A program made the translations under genes and the position numbers. A stretch of DNA of 64,000 nucleotides from Microbacterium sp. 1S1 (GTDB lineage Bacteria; Actinomycetota; Actinomycetes; Actinomycetales; Microbacteriaceae), in NCBI RefSeq assembly GCF_008271365.1, contig NZ_CP043430.1, forward strand, positions 1,116,001 through 1,180,000, in the 5' to 3' direction. Of the stretch, positions 1-8,381 are shown piece after piece. The stretch's first letter is position 1. Each line of letters opens with the position of its first letter. The notes under the pieces were generated by a model. It was not told where the DNA came from, made no database searches, and was given only the letters and a program-made list of their open reading frames with translations.

Positions 1-203
1 GCCGGGTCCGCGGCGCGCTCCCGCAGCCAGGCACCCAGCGCGTCCGCGTCGCCCGCGGTGCGGTAGGAGGGGAGGATCCCGGCGGGTGGGACGTCGAGCG
101 TCACACCGGCGACGGCCGCGACATCGCCGGGGAGCTTGACGTTCACCGGCCGGTCGTCGAGAGGGAGCAGCGCGATGCGCGGGCGGAGGGTCGGGTCGGA
201 CAC
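1..203 (-). CDS. DUF4127 family protein, N-terminal part (runs off the window)
   Basis: Only the first 67 codons are in the window. The translation begins MSDPTLRPRIALLPLDDRP and continues VNVKLPGDVAAVAGV; the LLPLDDRPVN stretch is the hallmark start of DUF4127 proteins, whose enzymatic role is not established. The GTG start at 203 is preceded by an AAAGG ribosome site. It lies 47 bp downstream of the GntR regulator on the same strand, so the two are probably co-transcribed, opposite an amino-sugar import and catabolism operon. A role in handling that sugar or its glycoside is inferred from the neighbourhood only. Confidence 0.7.
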   Translation of the reverse strand, partial: MSDPTLRPRIALLPLDDRPVNVKLPGDVAAVAGVTLDVPPAGILPSYRTAGDADALGAWLRERAADP

Positions 204-250
204 GAGGAGCCTTTCGTCGGTGAAGGGGATCGCAGGTCGGGGGAGGCGGA

Positions 251-967
251 TCAGGGGCGGGCGATGGAGACGAGGTATGAGTAGCGGTCGCCGCGGTACA
301 CCGACTCGGCGTACTCGATCGGGCGGCTGCGGGCATCGTAGGTCGTCCGCTTGACGAGGAAGGCGGGGGAGAAGGGCGGGGTCTGCAGCGCGGCGGCCTG
401 CTCCTCGTCGAGCACCACCGCGTGGATCTCCTGGTCGGCGCGCACGGCGGTGATGCCGAACCGGGTGCGCAGGTCGTCGTAGAGCGAGTCGCCGACGATG
501 CCGTCCTCCAGGCCCGGCACGGCGTCGGCCGCGATCGAGCAGACCTCGAGGCAGATCGGGATGTCGTCGGCTGTCCGGACACGGTGGATCCGCACGACGG
601 GGGACTGCGGGCTGAGGTTCAGGGCGTAGCCCGCGGTCTGCCCGGCCGCCGCGGTGCCGACGTCGACGGAGAGGGATCCTGGCCGCATGTTCCGCGCGAG
701 CATGTCCTCCGAGAACGAGGTCAGCTCGAACGCCTTGCTGATCCGCGAGGCGCTCACGAACGTTCCCGCGCCCTGCAGGCGGTAGACGAGGCCGTCGCGT
801 TCGAGCTCGTCGAGGGCCCGGCGCACCGTCTGCCGGTTCACCTCGAGCGACTCGGCGAGCTCCCGCTCGGTGGGGAGCTTCTCGTGGGGCGCCAGACCCT
901 GCTCGATGACCTGCTCCAGATGCCGTCGCACGCGTTCGTGCTTCGTGACGCCCTCGATGGCCGACAT
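251..967 (-). CDS. GntR/HutC-family regulator with UTRA sensor domain
   Basis: 238 aa. The N-terminal winged helix (about residues 8-75) contains LPTERELAESLEVNRQTVRR, the classic GntR recognition segment. Residues 95-235 fit a UTRA ligand-binding domain, which places it in the HutC subfamily with NagR/DasR-type amino-sugar sensors. It is divergent from the ABC sugar operon starting at 1096. The 128-bp gap between them holds two TTGG-N6-CCAA palindromes that resemble dre-type operators. The likely role is a repressor released by a phosphorylated amino sugar; the ligand is inferred from the nanE- and ROK-type genes in the regulated operon. Confidence 0.85.
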   Translation of the reverse strand: MSAIEGVTKHERVRRHLEQVIEQGLAPHEKLPTERELAESLEVNRQTVRRALDELERDGLVYRLQGAGTFVSASRISKAFELTSFSEDMLARNMRPGSLSVDVGTAAAGQTAGYALNLSPQSPVVRIHRVRTADDIPICLEVCSIAADAVPGLEDGIVGDSLYDDLRTRFGITAVRADQEIHAVVLDEEQAAALQTPPFSPAFLVKRTTYDARSRPIEYAESVYRGDRYSYLVSIARP

Positions 968-981
968 GTCTTCCCCCTCAT

Positions 982-995
982 TTGGACTAACCCAA
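982..995. promoter_or_regulatory. Operator 1, TTGG-N6-CCAA palindrome
   Basis: The sequence TTGGACTAACCCAA lies 15 bp upstream of the GntR start codon. It has the same TTGG-N6-CCAA form as the second site at 1047-1060, so the regulator probably represses its own gene through this copy. The match to HutC/NagR-type sites is by pattern. Confidence 0.6.
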
Positions 996-1046
996 TCTTG
1001 ACGATCACCCCGGATTGTGTCAATGTCTCCTCTCAGCGGTTCTTAA

Positions 1047-1060
1047 TTGGTCTATTCCAA
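1047..1060. promoter_or_regulatory. Operator 2, TTGG-N6-CCAA palindrome
   Basis: The sequence TTGGTCTATTCCAA contains a TGGTCTA core like the dre site of DasR/NagR regulators. It sits 36 bp before the start of the substrate-binding protein gene and probably covers that operon's promoter. Two copies of the same half-site spacing in one intergenic gap support a shared regulator. Confidence 0.65.
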
Positions 1061-1095
1061 TCCTTTGCACGGTCAACGATGAGCGGAGAATCCCC

Positions 1096-2385
1096 ATGCA
1101 CGTGAAGCACAACATGCGCCGACGCGTCCTGGTCGCCGGGGCGCTGGGTACGGCGACGATCGTCGCCCTGAGCGGCTGCGCCGGCGGCGGCGGTGACGCG
1201 GGCGGCCCCACCGAGATCACCTTCTCCTACCTGTGGGGTGGCGAGGAGGCGAAGGCGTTGGAGGAGATCATCGCCGACTTCAACGCCAGCCAGGACGACA
1301 TCGTCGTCACGGGCGTCTCGAGCCCGGACACTCAGAAGCAGCTCACGTCGATGTCGTCGTCGAACGGCTCTTTCGACATCTCCGACAACTTCGGCAACAC
1401 CGTCGGTGCGTGGGCCTCCAAGGGCATCCTCGCTCCGCTCGACGAGGCGATCGCCGCCGAGGGCATCGATGTCGACGACTTCGTCCCCAGCGCCATGGAG
1501 CAGATGACCTACGACGGGAAGGTCTACTCGCTGCCGATCGCCATCCACAGCTTCCAGCTGCTCTACAACCCGCAGCTGCTCGAAGAGGCCGGCGTCACGC
1601 CGCCGACCACGATGGACGAGCTCGCCGCCGCCATCCCGAAGCTCACCAAGAAGGACGCCTCGGGCCGGATCACGCAGCTCGGTCTCGGGTCCGCGAACGA
1701 CAGCACCACCCTGACGACCCTCGGTTACGCGTTCGGCGGAAGCTGGGACGGCGAGGATGGCCCCACCCCCGCGGAGGACGGAAACCTCGAGGCCCTGCAG
1801 TGGTACCAGGACAACGTGATCGAGCCCGTCGGCGCGGACGCCATGGCGACGTTCGTGTCCGGCCAGGGTGAGTACCTCTCCGCACAGGATCCGTTCTTCA
1901 GCGGCCAGGTCGCCATGATCATCGACGGCGAGTGGCGGTCGGCCAGCGCGGCGAAGATCGCCCCCGACTTCGAGTGGGGCGTGACGGCGATCCCCGCCGC
2001 CGCGCCCGACCTGGAGAACAGCACGCAGGTCACCGCCAGCACCCTGTTCATCCCCGCGAACTCGAAGCACAAGGAGGAGGCCGCCACGTTCCTCGCCTAC
2101 CTCGTCAGCGACGAGCCCATGGAGAAGTTCGCCGTCGCCCTCGGCAACCTCCCCGGACGTTCCTCCCTCGCCGACAGCGCCGCGTTCGACGAGCTGCAGG
2201 ACTTCGGGGTCTGGGCGGACGCCGCGTCTTCCCCCAACGCGAAGTCCCTGGCCAGCCGTCCGTACAGCGCCGAGTATGCGACCGACCTCGCGACCGCGTT
2301 CGACGAGGTCGTGCGACTGACGGCCACCCCGGAGGAGGCGATCGCGACCGTCGAGGAGCGCATGGCCTCCTACGCGTCCGAGTGA
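1096..2385 (+). CDS. ABC sugar transporter, extracellular substrate-binding lipoprotein (CUT1)
   Basis: 429 aa from the ATG at 1096, which has a GGAG ribosome site 7 nt upstream. The start MHVKHNMRRR is followed by a hydrophobic stretch and the lipobox LSGC, so the mature protein is a lipid-anchored binding protein outside the membrane. The body has the features of family 1 (MalE-like) solute-binding proteins. It is followed at 10 bp by two MalF/MalG-type permeases. No ATPase gene is in the operon, so a shared MsiK-type ATPase elsewhere is likely, as is common in actinobacteria. The substrate is inferred to be an N-acetylated amino sugar from the downstream epimerase and kinase. Confidence 0.88.
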   Translation: MHVKHNMRRRVLVAGALGTATIVALSGCAGGGGDAGGPTEITFSYLWGGEEAKALEEIIADFNASQDDIVVTGVSSPDTQKQLTSMSSSNGSFDISDNFGNTVGAWASKGILAPLDEAIAAEGIDVDDFVPSAMEQMTYDGKVYSLPIAIHSFQLLYNPQLLEEAGVTPPTTMDELAAAIPKLTKKDASGRITQLGLGSANDSTTLTTLGYAFGGSWDGEDGPTPAEDGNLEALQWYQDNVIEPVGADAMATFVSGQGEYLSAQDPFFSGQVAMIIDGEWRSASAAKIAPDFEWGVTAIPAAAPDLENSTQVTASTLFIPANSKHKEEAATFLAYLVSDEPMEKFAVALGNLPGRSSLADSAAFDELQDFGVWADAASSPNAKSLASRPYSAEYATDLATAFDEVVRLTATPEEAIATVEERMASYASE

Positions 2386-2395
2386 GCCGGTCCTC

Positions 2396-3364
2396 GTGAC
2401 CACGGCAACGGCACCCCGGGTCCGGCAGGGGCACGCTCCTGCCGGGCCCGGCGCTCCCGTCCGGCGGCGCCGCAGCCGTCGGACCACGCTGATCGGCCTC
2501 GCCTTCGCGTCGCCGTTCATCGTCGGCTTCCTGTTCCTGTTCGCCTACCCGATCGCGGCGTCGGCGTACTACAGCTTCACCGACTTCAACCTGTTCCAGG
2601 CGCCCGAGTGGGTGGGGCTCGACAACTACACCCAGATGCTCGCCGACGGGGTGTTCTGGAAGTCCCTCGCCAACACGGCCGTGCTCACGGTGTTCGGCGT
2701 GCCGCTCGCGATCGGCATCGCGCTGGCCGGGGCGCACCTGCTGAACACCCCGGTGCGGGGCCAGCCGCTCTATCGCGCGCTCGTCTACCTGCCGTCGATC
2801 GTGCCGGTCGTCGTCGGCGGATACCTGTGGCGGTGGCTGCTCAACGCCCAGTACGGCTTCATCAACCATTTCCTCTCGTGGTTCGGCATCGAAGGGCCGG
2901 CCTGGCTGCAGCAGCCGGAGTGGACGAAGCCCGCCATCATCCTCATGTCGCTGTGGACGGTCGGCGGCACGATGATCATCTACCTCGCCGCGTTGCAGGA
3001 GGTGCCGAAGGAGTTGTATGAGGCGGCCGAGCTGGACGGAGCCGGTGCTTGGCGTCGCTTCACGAACGTCACCTGGCCCACCGTGTCTCCCGTGACCCTG
3101 TTCCAGGTGATCGTGAGCATCATCGGGTTCCTGCAGATCTTCACGCAGCCCTACATCCTGTCTCAGGAGCGGCTGAACCAGGCGGGGTCAGGGCCCGGCC
3201 AGTCGATGCTCTCCTACGCGATGTACCTCTACCAGAACGCGTTCGTGTTCCTGAAGATGGGGTACGCCTCGGCCATGGCGTGGACGCTGTTCATCGTCAC
3301 GCTCGTCGTCAGCCTCATCGTGCTCGCGACTTCGAAGAAGTGGGTGCATGATGGCGCACGCTGA
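2396..3364 (+). CDS. ABC sugar transporter permease, MalF/UgpA type
   Basis: 322 aa, GTG start. After a basic N-terminus there is a first membrane helix (about residues 35-57) and further helices typical of CUT1 inner-membrane permeases. The EAA loop is visible as ELYEAAELDGAGAWRRFTNV, the contact site for the ATPase. It overlaps the next permease gene by 17 bp, which indicates coupled translation and a heterodimeric channel. Confidence 0.88.
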   Translation: MTTATAPRVRQGHAPAGPGAPVRRRRSRRTTLIGLAFASPFIVGFLFLFAYPIAASAYYSFTDFNLFQAPEWVGLDNYTQMLADGVFWKSLANTAVLTVFGVPLAIGIALAGAHLLNTPVRGQPLYRALVYLPSIVPVVVGGYLWRWLLNAQYGFINHFLSWFGIEGPAWLQQPEWTKPAIILMSLWTVGGTMIIYLAALQEVPKELYEAAELDGAGAWRRFTNVTWPTVSPVTLFQVIVSIIGFLQIFTQPYILSQERLNQAGSGPGQSMLSYAMYLYQNAFVFLKMGYASAMAWTLFIVTLVVSLIVLATSKKWVHDGAR

Positions 3365-4214
3365 CCTCTCCGCCCGGCGTCGCCCCCGCCGCACCCGGCG
3401 CACGCTCCGCCGCATCCGGCAGCAGATCGCGGTGACGCTGCTGGCGTTGCTGTTCCTGTTCCCGCTACTCGTGATGCTGTCGACCGCATTCAAGACCCCC
3501 GGCGACGTGTTCTCCTCTCCCCCCACCCTGCTGCCCGCCGAATGGACCACCGCCAATTTCGCCGAGGCGTTCGCGCAGATCCCGGTGTGGCGGTACCTCG
3601 CCAACACGCTCTTCGTCTCCGGCATGAGCATCCTCGGCACGGTGATCTCCTGCCCGCTCGTGGCCTATGCGCTCGCGAAGGTGAAGTGGCGCGGCGCCCG
3701 TCCGCTCCTGATCCTCGTGCTCGCCACGATGATGCTGCCGCCGCAGGTGACGCTGATCCCGCTGTTCCTCGTGTGGAACGGGCTGGAGGCGACGAACACG
3801 TACCTCCCGCTCATCGTCCCCGCGTTCCTCGGCACGCCGTTCTTCATCTTCATGATCCGGCAGTTCCTCCTCGCGGTGCCGGACGGACTCATCGAAGCCG
3901 CCAGGCTCGACGGGGCCTCGGAGTTCCGCACCTATGCGACGATCGTGCTGCCGCTCGCGCGTCCGGCCATCGTGACCGCCGCGATCTTCCAGTTCGTCTG
4001 GGCATGGACCGACTTCCTCAACCCCCTCATCTATCTCAACGACCAGTCGACGTACACGCTGTCCATCGGTCTGTACGCCTTCTTCGGCGAGAACGACGTG
4101 GCCTGGGGGCCGCTCATGGCCGCGTGCGTGATGTTCACGCTCCCGGCCGTGGCGATCTTCCTCCTCGGCCAGAAGTTCTTCATCGGCGGCGTCAGTGCAG
4201 GAGCGCTCAAGTGA
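3348..4214 (+). CDS. ABC sugar transporter permease, MalG/UgpE type
   Basis: 288 aa with a basic head and six predicted membrane helices. The EAA motif reads LIEAARLDGASEFRTYATIV, as expected for the second CUT1 permease. The start ATGATG lies inside the end of the previous permease gene. Its stop overlaps the GTG of the next gene by 4 nt, so permeases and catabolic genes form one transcript. Confidence 0.88.
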   Translation: MMAHADLSARRRPRRTRRTLRRIRQQIAVTLLALLFLFPLLVMLSTAFKTPGDVFSSPPTLLPAEWTTANFAEAFAQIPVWRYLANTLFVSGMSILGTVISCPLVAYALAKVKWRGARPLLILVLATMMLPPQVTLIPLFLVWNGLEATNTYLPLIVPAFLGTPFFIFMIRQFLLAVPDGLIEAARLDGASEFRTYATIVLPLARPAIVTAAIFQFVWAWTDFLNPLIYLNDQSTYTLSIGLYAFFGENDVAWGPLMAACVMFTLPAVAIFLLGQKFFIGGVSAGALK

Positions 4215-4894
4215 CCCAGGTAGCCCTCGATCTCCTCCGCGGCCGGCTCGTCGCCTCGGTCCAGGCGTCCGCCGGCACCCCCGCACGGGACTCCCACGTG
4301 ATCGGTGCTCTCGCCGAGTCGGCGCTGCTCGGCGGGGCCAGCGGGCTGCGCCTCAACGGGCCGGACGACATCCGGCGGGTGCGACACGCGACGGCCGTGC
4401 CGATCATCGGGCTCCACAAGGTCTGGAACGGCGTCCGCAACGTCATCACGCCGGAGGTCGCGCTCGCCGCGGGACTCGCCGCGGCCGGAGCCGACGTCAT
4501 CGCGGTCGACGCCACCGCGGAGCAGCTCGGCACGGACTTCCGGCTCATCGGGGAGATCGTCGCAGCGACGGGGCGGCCGGTGATGGCCGATGTGTCGACC
4601 GCCGAGGAGGGGCGGCGGGCATGGGACGCGGGGGCAGCGGTCGTCGGAACGACCCTCTCCGGCTACACCCCGGACTCCCCGCAGCAGGACGGACCGGACC
4701 TCGACCTCGTCGCCGCGCTCGCCGCCGCGGGCATCCCGACCATCGCGGAGGGGCGCTACCAGACACCGGCGCAGGTACGGGCCGCCTTCGACGCCGGAGC
4801 CTTCGCCGTCGTCGTCGGCGGGGCGATCACCGATCCGATCGCCCTCACTCGTCGCTTCGTCGCGGCGACTCCCGCGGCACGGAGCCGGGTGTGA
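4211..4894 (+). CDS. nanE: Putative N-acetylmannosamine-6-phosphate 2-epimerase
   Basis: 227 aa from a GTG that overlaps the permease stop (GTGA). The protein is a TIM barrel of NanE type. Visible family segments include GLRLNGPDDIRRVR, VPIIGLHKV, GADVIAVDAT, MADVSTAEEG, GTTLSGYT and the phosphate-binding end IAEGRYQTPAQVR...VVVGGAITDP. NanE converts ManNAc-6-P to GlcNAc-6-P in the cytosol during sialic acid and ManNAc catabolism. Its position between a sugar importer and a ROK kinase fits that pathway. Length matches the family (about 220-235 aa). Confidence 0.85.
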   Translation: MTQVALDLLRGRLVASVQASAGTPARDSHVIGALAESALLGGASGLRLNGPDDIRRVRHATAVPIIGLHKVWNGVRNVITPEVALAAGLAAAGADVIAVDATAEQLGTDFRLIGEIVAATGRPVMADVSTAEEGRRAWDAGAAVVGTTLSGYTPDSPQQDGPDLDLVAALAAAGIPTIAEGRYQTPAQVRAAFDAGAFAVVVGGAITDPIALTRRFVAATPAARSRV

Positions 4895-5802
4895 TCGTCG
4901 GCGTCGACATCGGCGGCACGAAGATCGCCGTCGCCGGATTCCGACAGGAGCCGGACGGCGGGCCCCGTCGTGTGACCGCCGTGCACACTCTCTCCACTCC
5001 GGCCCGAGAAGGCGGCGAGGCCATCGTGCGGGCGGTCGTCCACGCGGTCGGCGCGATCCGTGGTGCGGAGGAGGTGGCGGCGGTCGGCGTGGGCACCGCG
5101 GGGGTCGTCGGTCAGGACGGCGGCATCAGCTCCGCGACCGATGCGATCCACGGCTGGGCGGGGTTTCCGCTGCGCGCGGCGCTCGCCCGAGCGCTCGGAG
5201 CGCCGGTGGCGGTCGTCAACGATGTGCACGCGGCGGCGGTCGCCGAGGCGGCGGCGGGAGCAGGCCGGGGAGCGCGCGGTCTGCTGATGGTCACGGTCGG
5301 CACGGGCATCGGCGGCGCTGTCGTGCTCCCGGACGGGCTCCGCACCGGCGTGTCCGGCACCGCGGGGTCGGTGGGGCACACCGAGCTGACCCTTCCCCCC
5401 GAACTCGCCGGCCGCCGCTGTGGCTGCGGACGAGTCGGGCACGTCGAGGCCGTCGCCTCCGGCCCGGCGCTGGAACAGACGTACCGGGAACGCACCGGCA
5501 GCACGCGCACGCTTCGGGAGGTGGACGCTGCCGCTCGCGCCGGGGACGCGGTCGCCGACGGGGTGATCCTCGAAGGGGCGAGGTTCCTCGGGCGCGCGCT
5601 GGCCGGCGCGCAGGCGCTGCTCGACGTCGAGGTCATCGCGGTCGGCGGCGGCGTGGCGGCGATCGGCGAACGGTACCGTGCCGAGGTCGCTCGCGCATAT
5701 CGGGGAGCGGCCATGCCCGGGACGGTGGAAGCCGTCGTACGGTCAGCGACGCTGGGTATCGACGCGACCGTCACCGGGGCGGCGCTGCTGGCACCGGCCT
5801 GA
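4891..5802 (+). CDS. ROK-family sugar kinase (NanK/N-acetylmannosamine kinase-like)
   Basis: 303 aa; the GTG start overlaps the nanE stop by 4 nt. The ATP-binding start is VGVDIGGTKIAVAG and a second ATP loop is VGTGIGGAVVL. The ROK signature has a variant zinc motif, CGCGRVGHVEAVASG: most ROK kinases have GC before the E, here it is GH. Next to nanE, phosphorylation of ManNAc or GlcNAc is the best guess, but glucokinase activity cannot be excluded. Confidence 0.8.
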   Translation: MIVGVDIGGTKIAVAGFRQEPDGGPRRVTAVHTLSTPAREGGEAIVRAVVHAVGAIRGAEEVAAVGVGTAGVVGQDGGISSATDAIHGWAGFPLRAALARALGAPVAVVNDVHAAAVAEAAAGAGRGARGLLMVTVGTGIGGAVVLPDGLRTGVSGTAGSVGHTELTLPPELAGRRCGCGRVGHVEAVASGPALEQTYRERTGSTRTLREVDAAARAGDAVADGVILEGARFLGRALAGAQALLDVEVIAVGGGVAAIGERYRAEVARAYRGAAMPGTVEAVVRSATLGIDATVTGAALLAPA

Positions 5803-5830
5803 CCGAGAACTCCCACCCCACACCCAGTCC

Positions 5831-5856
5831 GAACGATATATCGTTGAGTATCGTTC
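5831..5856. promoter_or_regulatory. PadR-type operator in front of its own gene
   Basis: Two nested palindromes overlap here. AACGATATATCGTT (5832-5845) is a perfect 14-bp palindrome, and GAACGATA (5831-5838) pairs with TATCGTTC (5849-5856) as a perfect inverted repeat. The site is 17 bp upstream of the PadR start codon, as expected for autorepression. Confidence 0.65.
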
Positions 5857-5873
5857 ACGACTGGGAGGTCATC

Positions 5874-6497
5874 ATGAACAACGCATTTCCCTCCACCCCG
5901 TTCGGCAACAACGGCAACGGCACCAACGGCGGCGACTTCGTCGGCGGACTCGGCAACCTCTTCGGCGGCGCGCAGGGTCCGGCCGGAGCACTGTTCGAGG
6001 CCATGGATCAACTCCGCAAGTCGTTCGATTCCCGTCCCTCCGGGGGCTCCCGGATGGCCCGCGGCGACGTGCGTGCCGCCGTCCTGTCGCTGCTCACCGA
6101 GCGCCCGATGCACGGCTACCAGATCATCAACGAGATCGCCGAGCGCAGCGGCGGCACCTGGAAGCCGAGTGCCGGTTCCGTCTATCCCACCCTCCAGCTC
6201 CTCGCCGACGAGGGGCTGATCGAGGCTGAGGAGCAGAACGGCCGCAAGACCTACGCCCTCACCGAGGCGGGCCGCGCGGTCGCCGCGGAGAGCACCGAGA
6301 CCCCGCCGTGGGTGCCGTCCTCCGACAAGGACCGCAGCCGCGATGCCCGGTTCAGCGCCCTGCCCAAGGCCGGCGTCGACCTCGCAGCCGCCGCCGCACA
6401 GGTGGGCCGCAGCGGCTCGCCGGAGCAGGTGCAGCAGGCCATCGAAGTGCTGGACGAGGCCCGCCGTAGGCTGTACACGATCCTCGCCCAGGACTGA
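5874..6497 (+). CDS. PadR-family transcriptional regulator
   Basis: 207 aa. The first 55 residues are a Gly/Asn-rich linker. The PadR winged helix follows at about residues 60-140, seen as RGDVRAAVLSLLTERPMHGY, then GSVYPTLQLLADEGLIEAEE. The C-terminal helices (170-205) would form the dimer. The ATG at 5874 has a GGGAGG ribosome site and lies right after a palindromic operator. The next gene (UbiB-like kinase) starts 45 bp downstream on the same strand and may share the transcript. Confidence 0.87.
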   Translation: MNNAFPSTPFGNNGNGTNGGDFVGGLGNLFGGAQGPAGALFEAMDQLRKSFDSRPSGGSRMARGDVRAAVLSLLTERPMHGYQIINEIAERSGGTWKPSAGSVYPTLQLLADEGLIEAEEQNGRKTYALTEAGRAVAAESTETPPWVPSSDKDRSRDARFSALPKAGVDLAAAAAQVGRSGSPEQVQQAIEVLDEARRRLYTILAQD

Positions 6498-6542
6498 CCG
6501 CGCTGTGCGGCGTCCGGCGCGGAACGGCGGAAGGATGACGCG

Positions 6543-8225
6543 ATGACGGCAGCGGCGGAACAGGGCGCCCATCGTGCCCGGTATCGTCGCATCCTGTCGT
6601 TCGCGAGCCGTGAGTTCCTGAAGATCTGGTGGTTCGAACTCGTCCTTCCGCGGTTCGGGCTGTCCACGGTCGCGGAGCGCACCCGCGCCCGCCGCATGCA
6701 GCGGTTCGCGCGTCGCTTCCACACGCTCGCGGTCGAGCTCGGCGGCCTCATGATCAAGGTCGGGCAGTTCATGTCCTCCCGCCTCGACGTGCTGCCGCCG
6801 GAGATCACCGCCGAACTCGAAGGACTGCAGGACGAGGTCCCGGCCGTGCCCACCCCGCAGATCCGGGCGCTCGCAGAGGCGGAACTGGGCATGCCACTCG
6901 ACCGCGTCTACGCGTGGTTCGACGACACACCGGTCGCCGCGGCGTCGCTCGGCCAGGCCCACCGGGCTCGCCTTTCGGCGCGGGATGCAGAGGACACCGG
7001 GCTCGACGAGGTCGTGGTCAAGGTGCAGCGCCCGGGGATCGATGAGATCGTCGCGGTCGATCTCGCGGCTCTCCGCCGGGTGGCACGGTGGCTGACACGG
7101 GTGCGGATCGTCGCCGACCGTGTCGACGCCCCCGCTCTCGTCGAGGAGTTCGCCGTCACGAGCCTCGAGGAGATCGACTACCTCCACGAGGCCCGCAGCG
7201 CCGAGCGGTTCCGCGAGAACTTCGCCGACGACCCGCGAGTGGCCGCCCCCGAGATCGTCTGGGAGCGGACGACCCGCCGGGTGCTCACGCTGTCGGACGT
7301 GACCGCGATCAAGATCAACGACACCGCGGCGCTCCGGGCGGCAGGCATCGACCCGTCCGCCGTCGCCGACGCCTTCGCCGAGGTGATGTTCGACCAGGTC
7401 TTCACCCACCGCTTCGTGCATGCCGACCCGCACCCCGGGAACATCTTTGTCACCCCTGTCCCGTCGGAGCGGGGCTTCCGGCTGACGTTCATCGACTTCG
7501 GCATGATGGCCGAGGTCTCCGACAACCTCCGTCAGGGGCTCCGGACTCTCCTGATCGCGGTGACGGCACGCGACAGCCGGGGCCTCGTGCGCGCGGCCCA
7601 GGAGATCGGCGTGCTGCTCCCGACCGCTGACACCGGCGAGCTGGAGCGGGCGCTGACCGCCCTCTTCGCGCGTTTCGGCGGGATGGGCTTCGCGGAGTTG
7701 AGCAGGGTGGATCCGCGGGAGTTCACCGACTTCGCCGAGGAGTTCGGCGACATGGTGCGGCGCCTCCCGCTGCAGCTCCCGGAGGACATGCTGCTCCTCA
7801 TCCGCGCCGTGTCCCTCACCTCCGGGATGTGCAGCGGTCTCGATCCCGCGTTCAACGTGTGGGATGCGGCCGAACCGTACGCCGCGCGTCTGCTTCGCGA
7901 CGAGTCCGGGAACCTCATGCAGGACATGGCGGAGCAGGCGATGGCGAATGCGGCCACCACCTGGCGGCTCCCGAAGCGCATCGACGACATCATCACCCGC
8001 GTCGACGACGGCACCGTGTCCTTCGACACCTCGCGCCTGGAGCGGCGGCTGGACCGCCTGGAAGGGATCGCGCGGCGGATCGCCTCCGGGGTCCTGTTCG
8101 CGGCGATGCTCGTCGGCGGGGCCCTGCTCGTCGCTCCGTTGCCGCCGCTGGGCATCACCCTCCTGTGCGTGTCGGTGGTGCCGCTGCTCGGCGCGCTGTT
8201 CGCCGGTCGCCGCCGCCCGCGCTGA
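6543..8225 (+). CDS. ABC1/AarF/UbiB-family atypical kinase
   Basis: 560 aa. The ABC1 family KxGQ motif is seen as GGLMIKVGQFMSSRLDVLP (about residue 70). The A-rich loop AAASLGQAHRA, the ATP lysine in VVVKVQRPG, the catalytic segment FVHADPHPGNIF and the metal motif FIDFGMM follow in order. Two hydrophobic helices at the C-terminus (about 515-555) anchor it in the membrane. UbiB kinases influence quinone or lipid metabolism. The substrate here is unknown. The start ATG has a GGAAGGA site about 10 nt upstream. Confidence 0.88.
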   Translation: MTAAAEQGAHRARYRRILSFASREFLKIWWFELVLPRFGLSTVAERTRARRMQRFARRFHTLAVELGGLMIKVGQFMSSRLDVLPPEITAELEGLQDEVPAVPTPQIRALAEAELGMPLDRVYAWFDDTPVAAASLGQAHRARLSARDAEDTGLDEVVVKVQRPGIDEIVAVDLAALRRVARWLTRVRIVADRVDAPALVEEFAVTSLEEIDYLHEARSAERFRENFADDPRVAAPEIVWERTTRRVLTLSDVTAIKINDTAALRAAGIDPSAVADAFAEVMFDQVFTHRFVHADPHPGNIFVTPVPSERGFRLTFIDFGMMAEVSDNLRQGLRTLLIAVTARDSRGLVRAAQEIGVLLPTADTGELERALTALFARFGGMGFAELSRVDPREFTDFAEEFGDMVRRLPLQLPEDMLLLIRAVSLTSGMCSGLDPAFNVWDAAEPYAARLLRDESGNLMQDMAEQAMANAATTWRLPKRIDDIITRVDDGTVSFDTSRLERRLDRLEGIARRIASGVLFAAMLVGGALLVAPLPPLGITLLCVSVVPLLGALFAGRRRPR

Positions 8226-8270
8226 CCCGCCCCGGCGGTTCCCGGCAGTTCTCGGGCCTCCGCCGGATCA

Positions 8271-8345
8271 GGCGATCACGCGGGTTCAGGCCGTCCTGCG
8301 CCCGATCCGCCTGCGCCGGCGCGGCGGCCTGAATTCACGTGCGCC
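8271..8345. repeat. Intergenic hairpin element, copy 1
   Basis: The left arm begins GGCGATCACGCGGGTTCAGG and the right arm includes CGGCCTGAATTCACGTGCGC; the inner GTTCAGGCCG/CGGCCTGAAT pairing is clear. The left arm is nearly identical to the arm of the hairpin at 10387-10445. The two copies flank the BCCT transporter gene. It may stop transcription after the UbiB gene, but no T-run follows. Confidence 0.45.
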
Positions 8346-8381
8346 CGCGCCGGGGCGTCGCACGTGGAAAGATGGTTTCTC

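Noticed and set aside
1033..2520. Long antisense reading frame over the sugar-binding protein gene (and many similar ones across the window)
   Set aside because: High GC content opens long frames opposite real genes. The composition is Arg/Gly-rich without domains, and the sense frame has clear family motifs.
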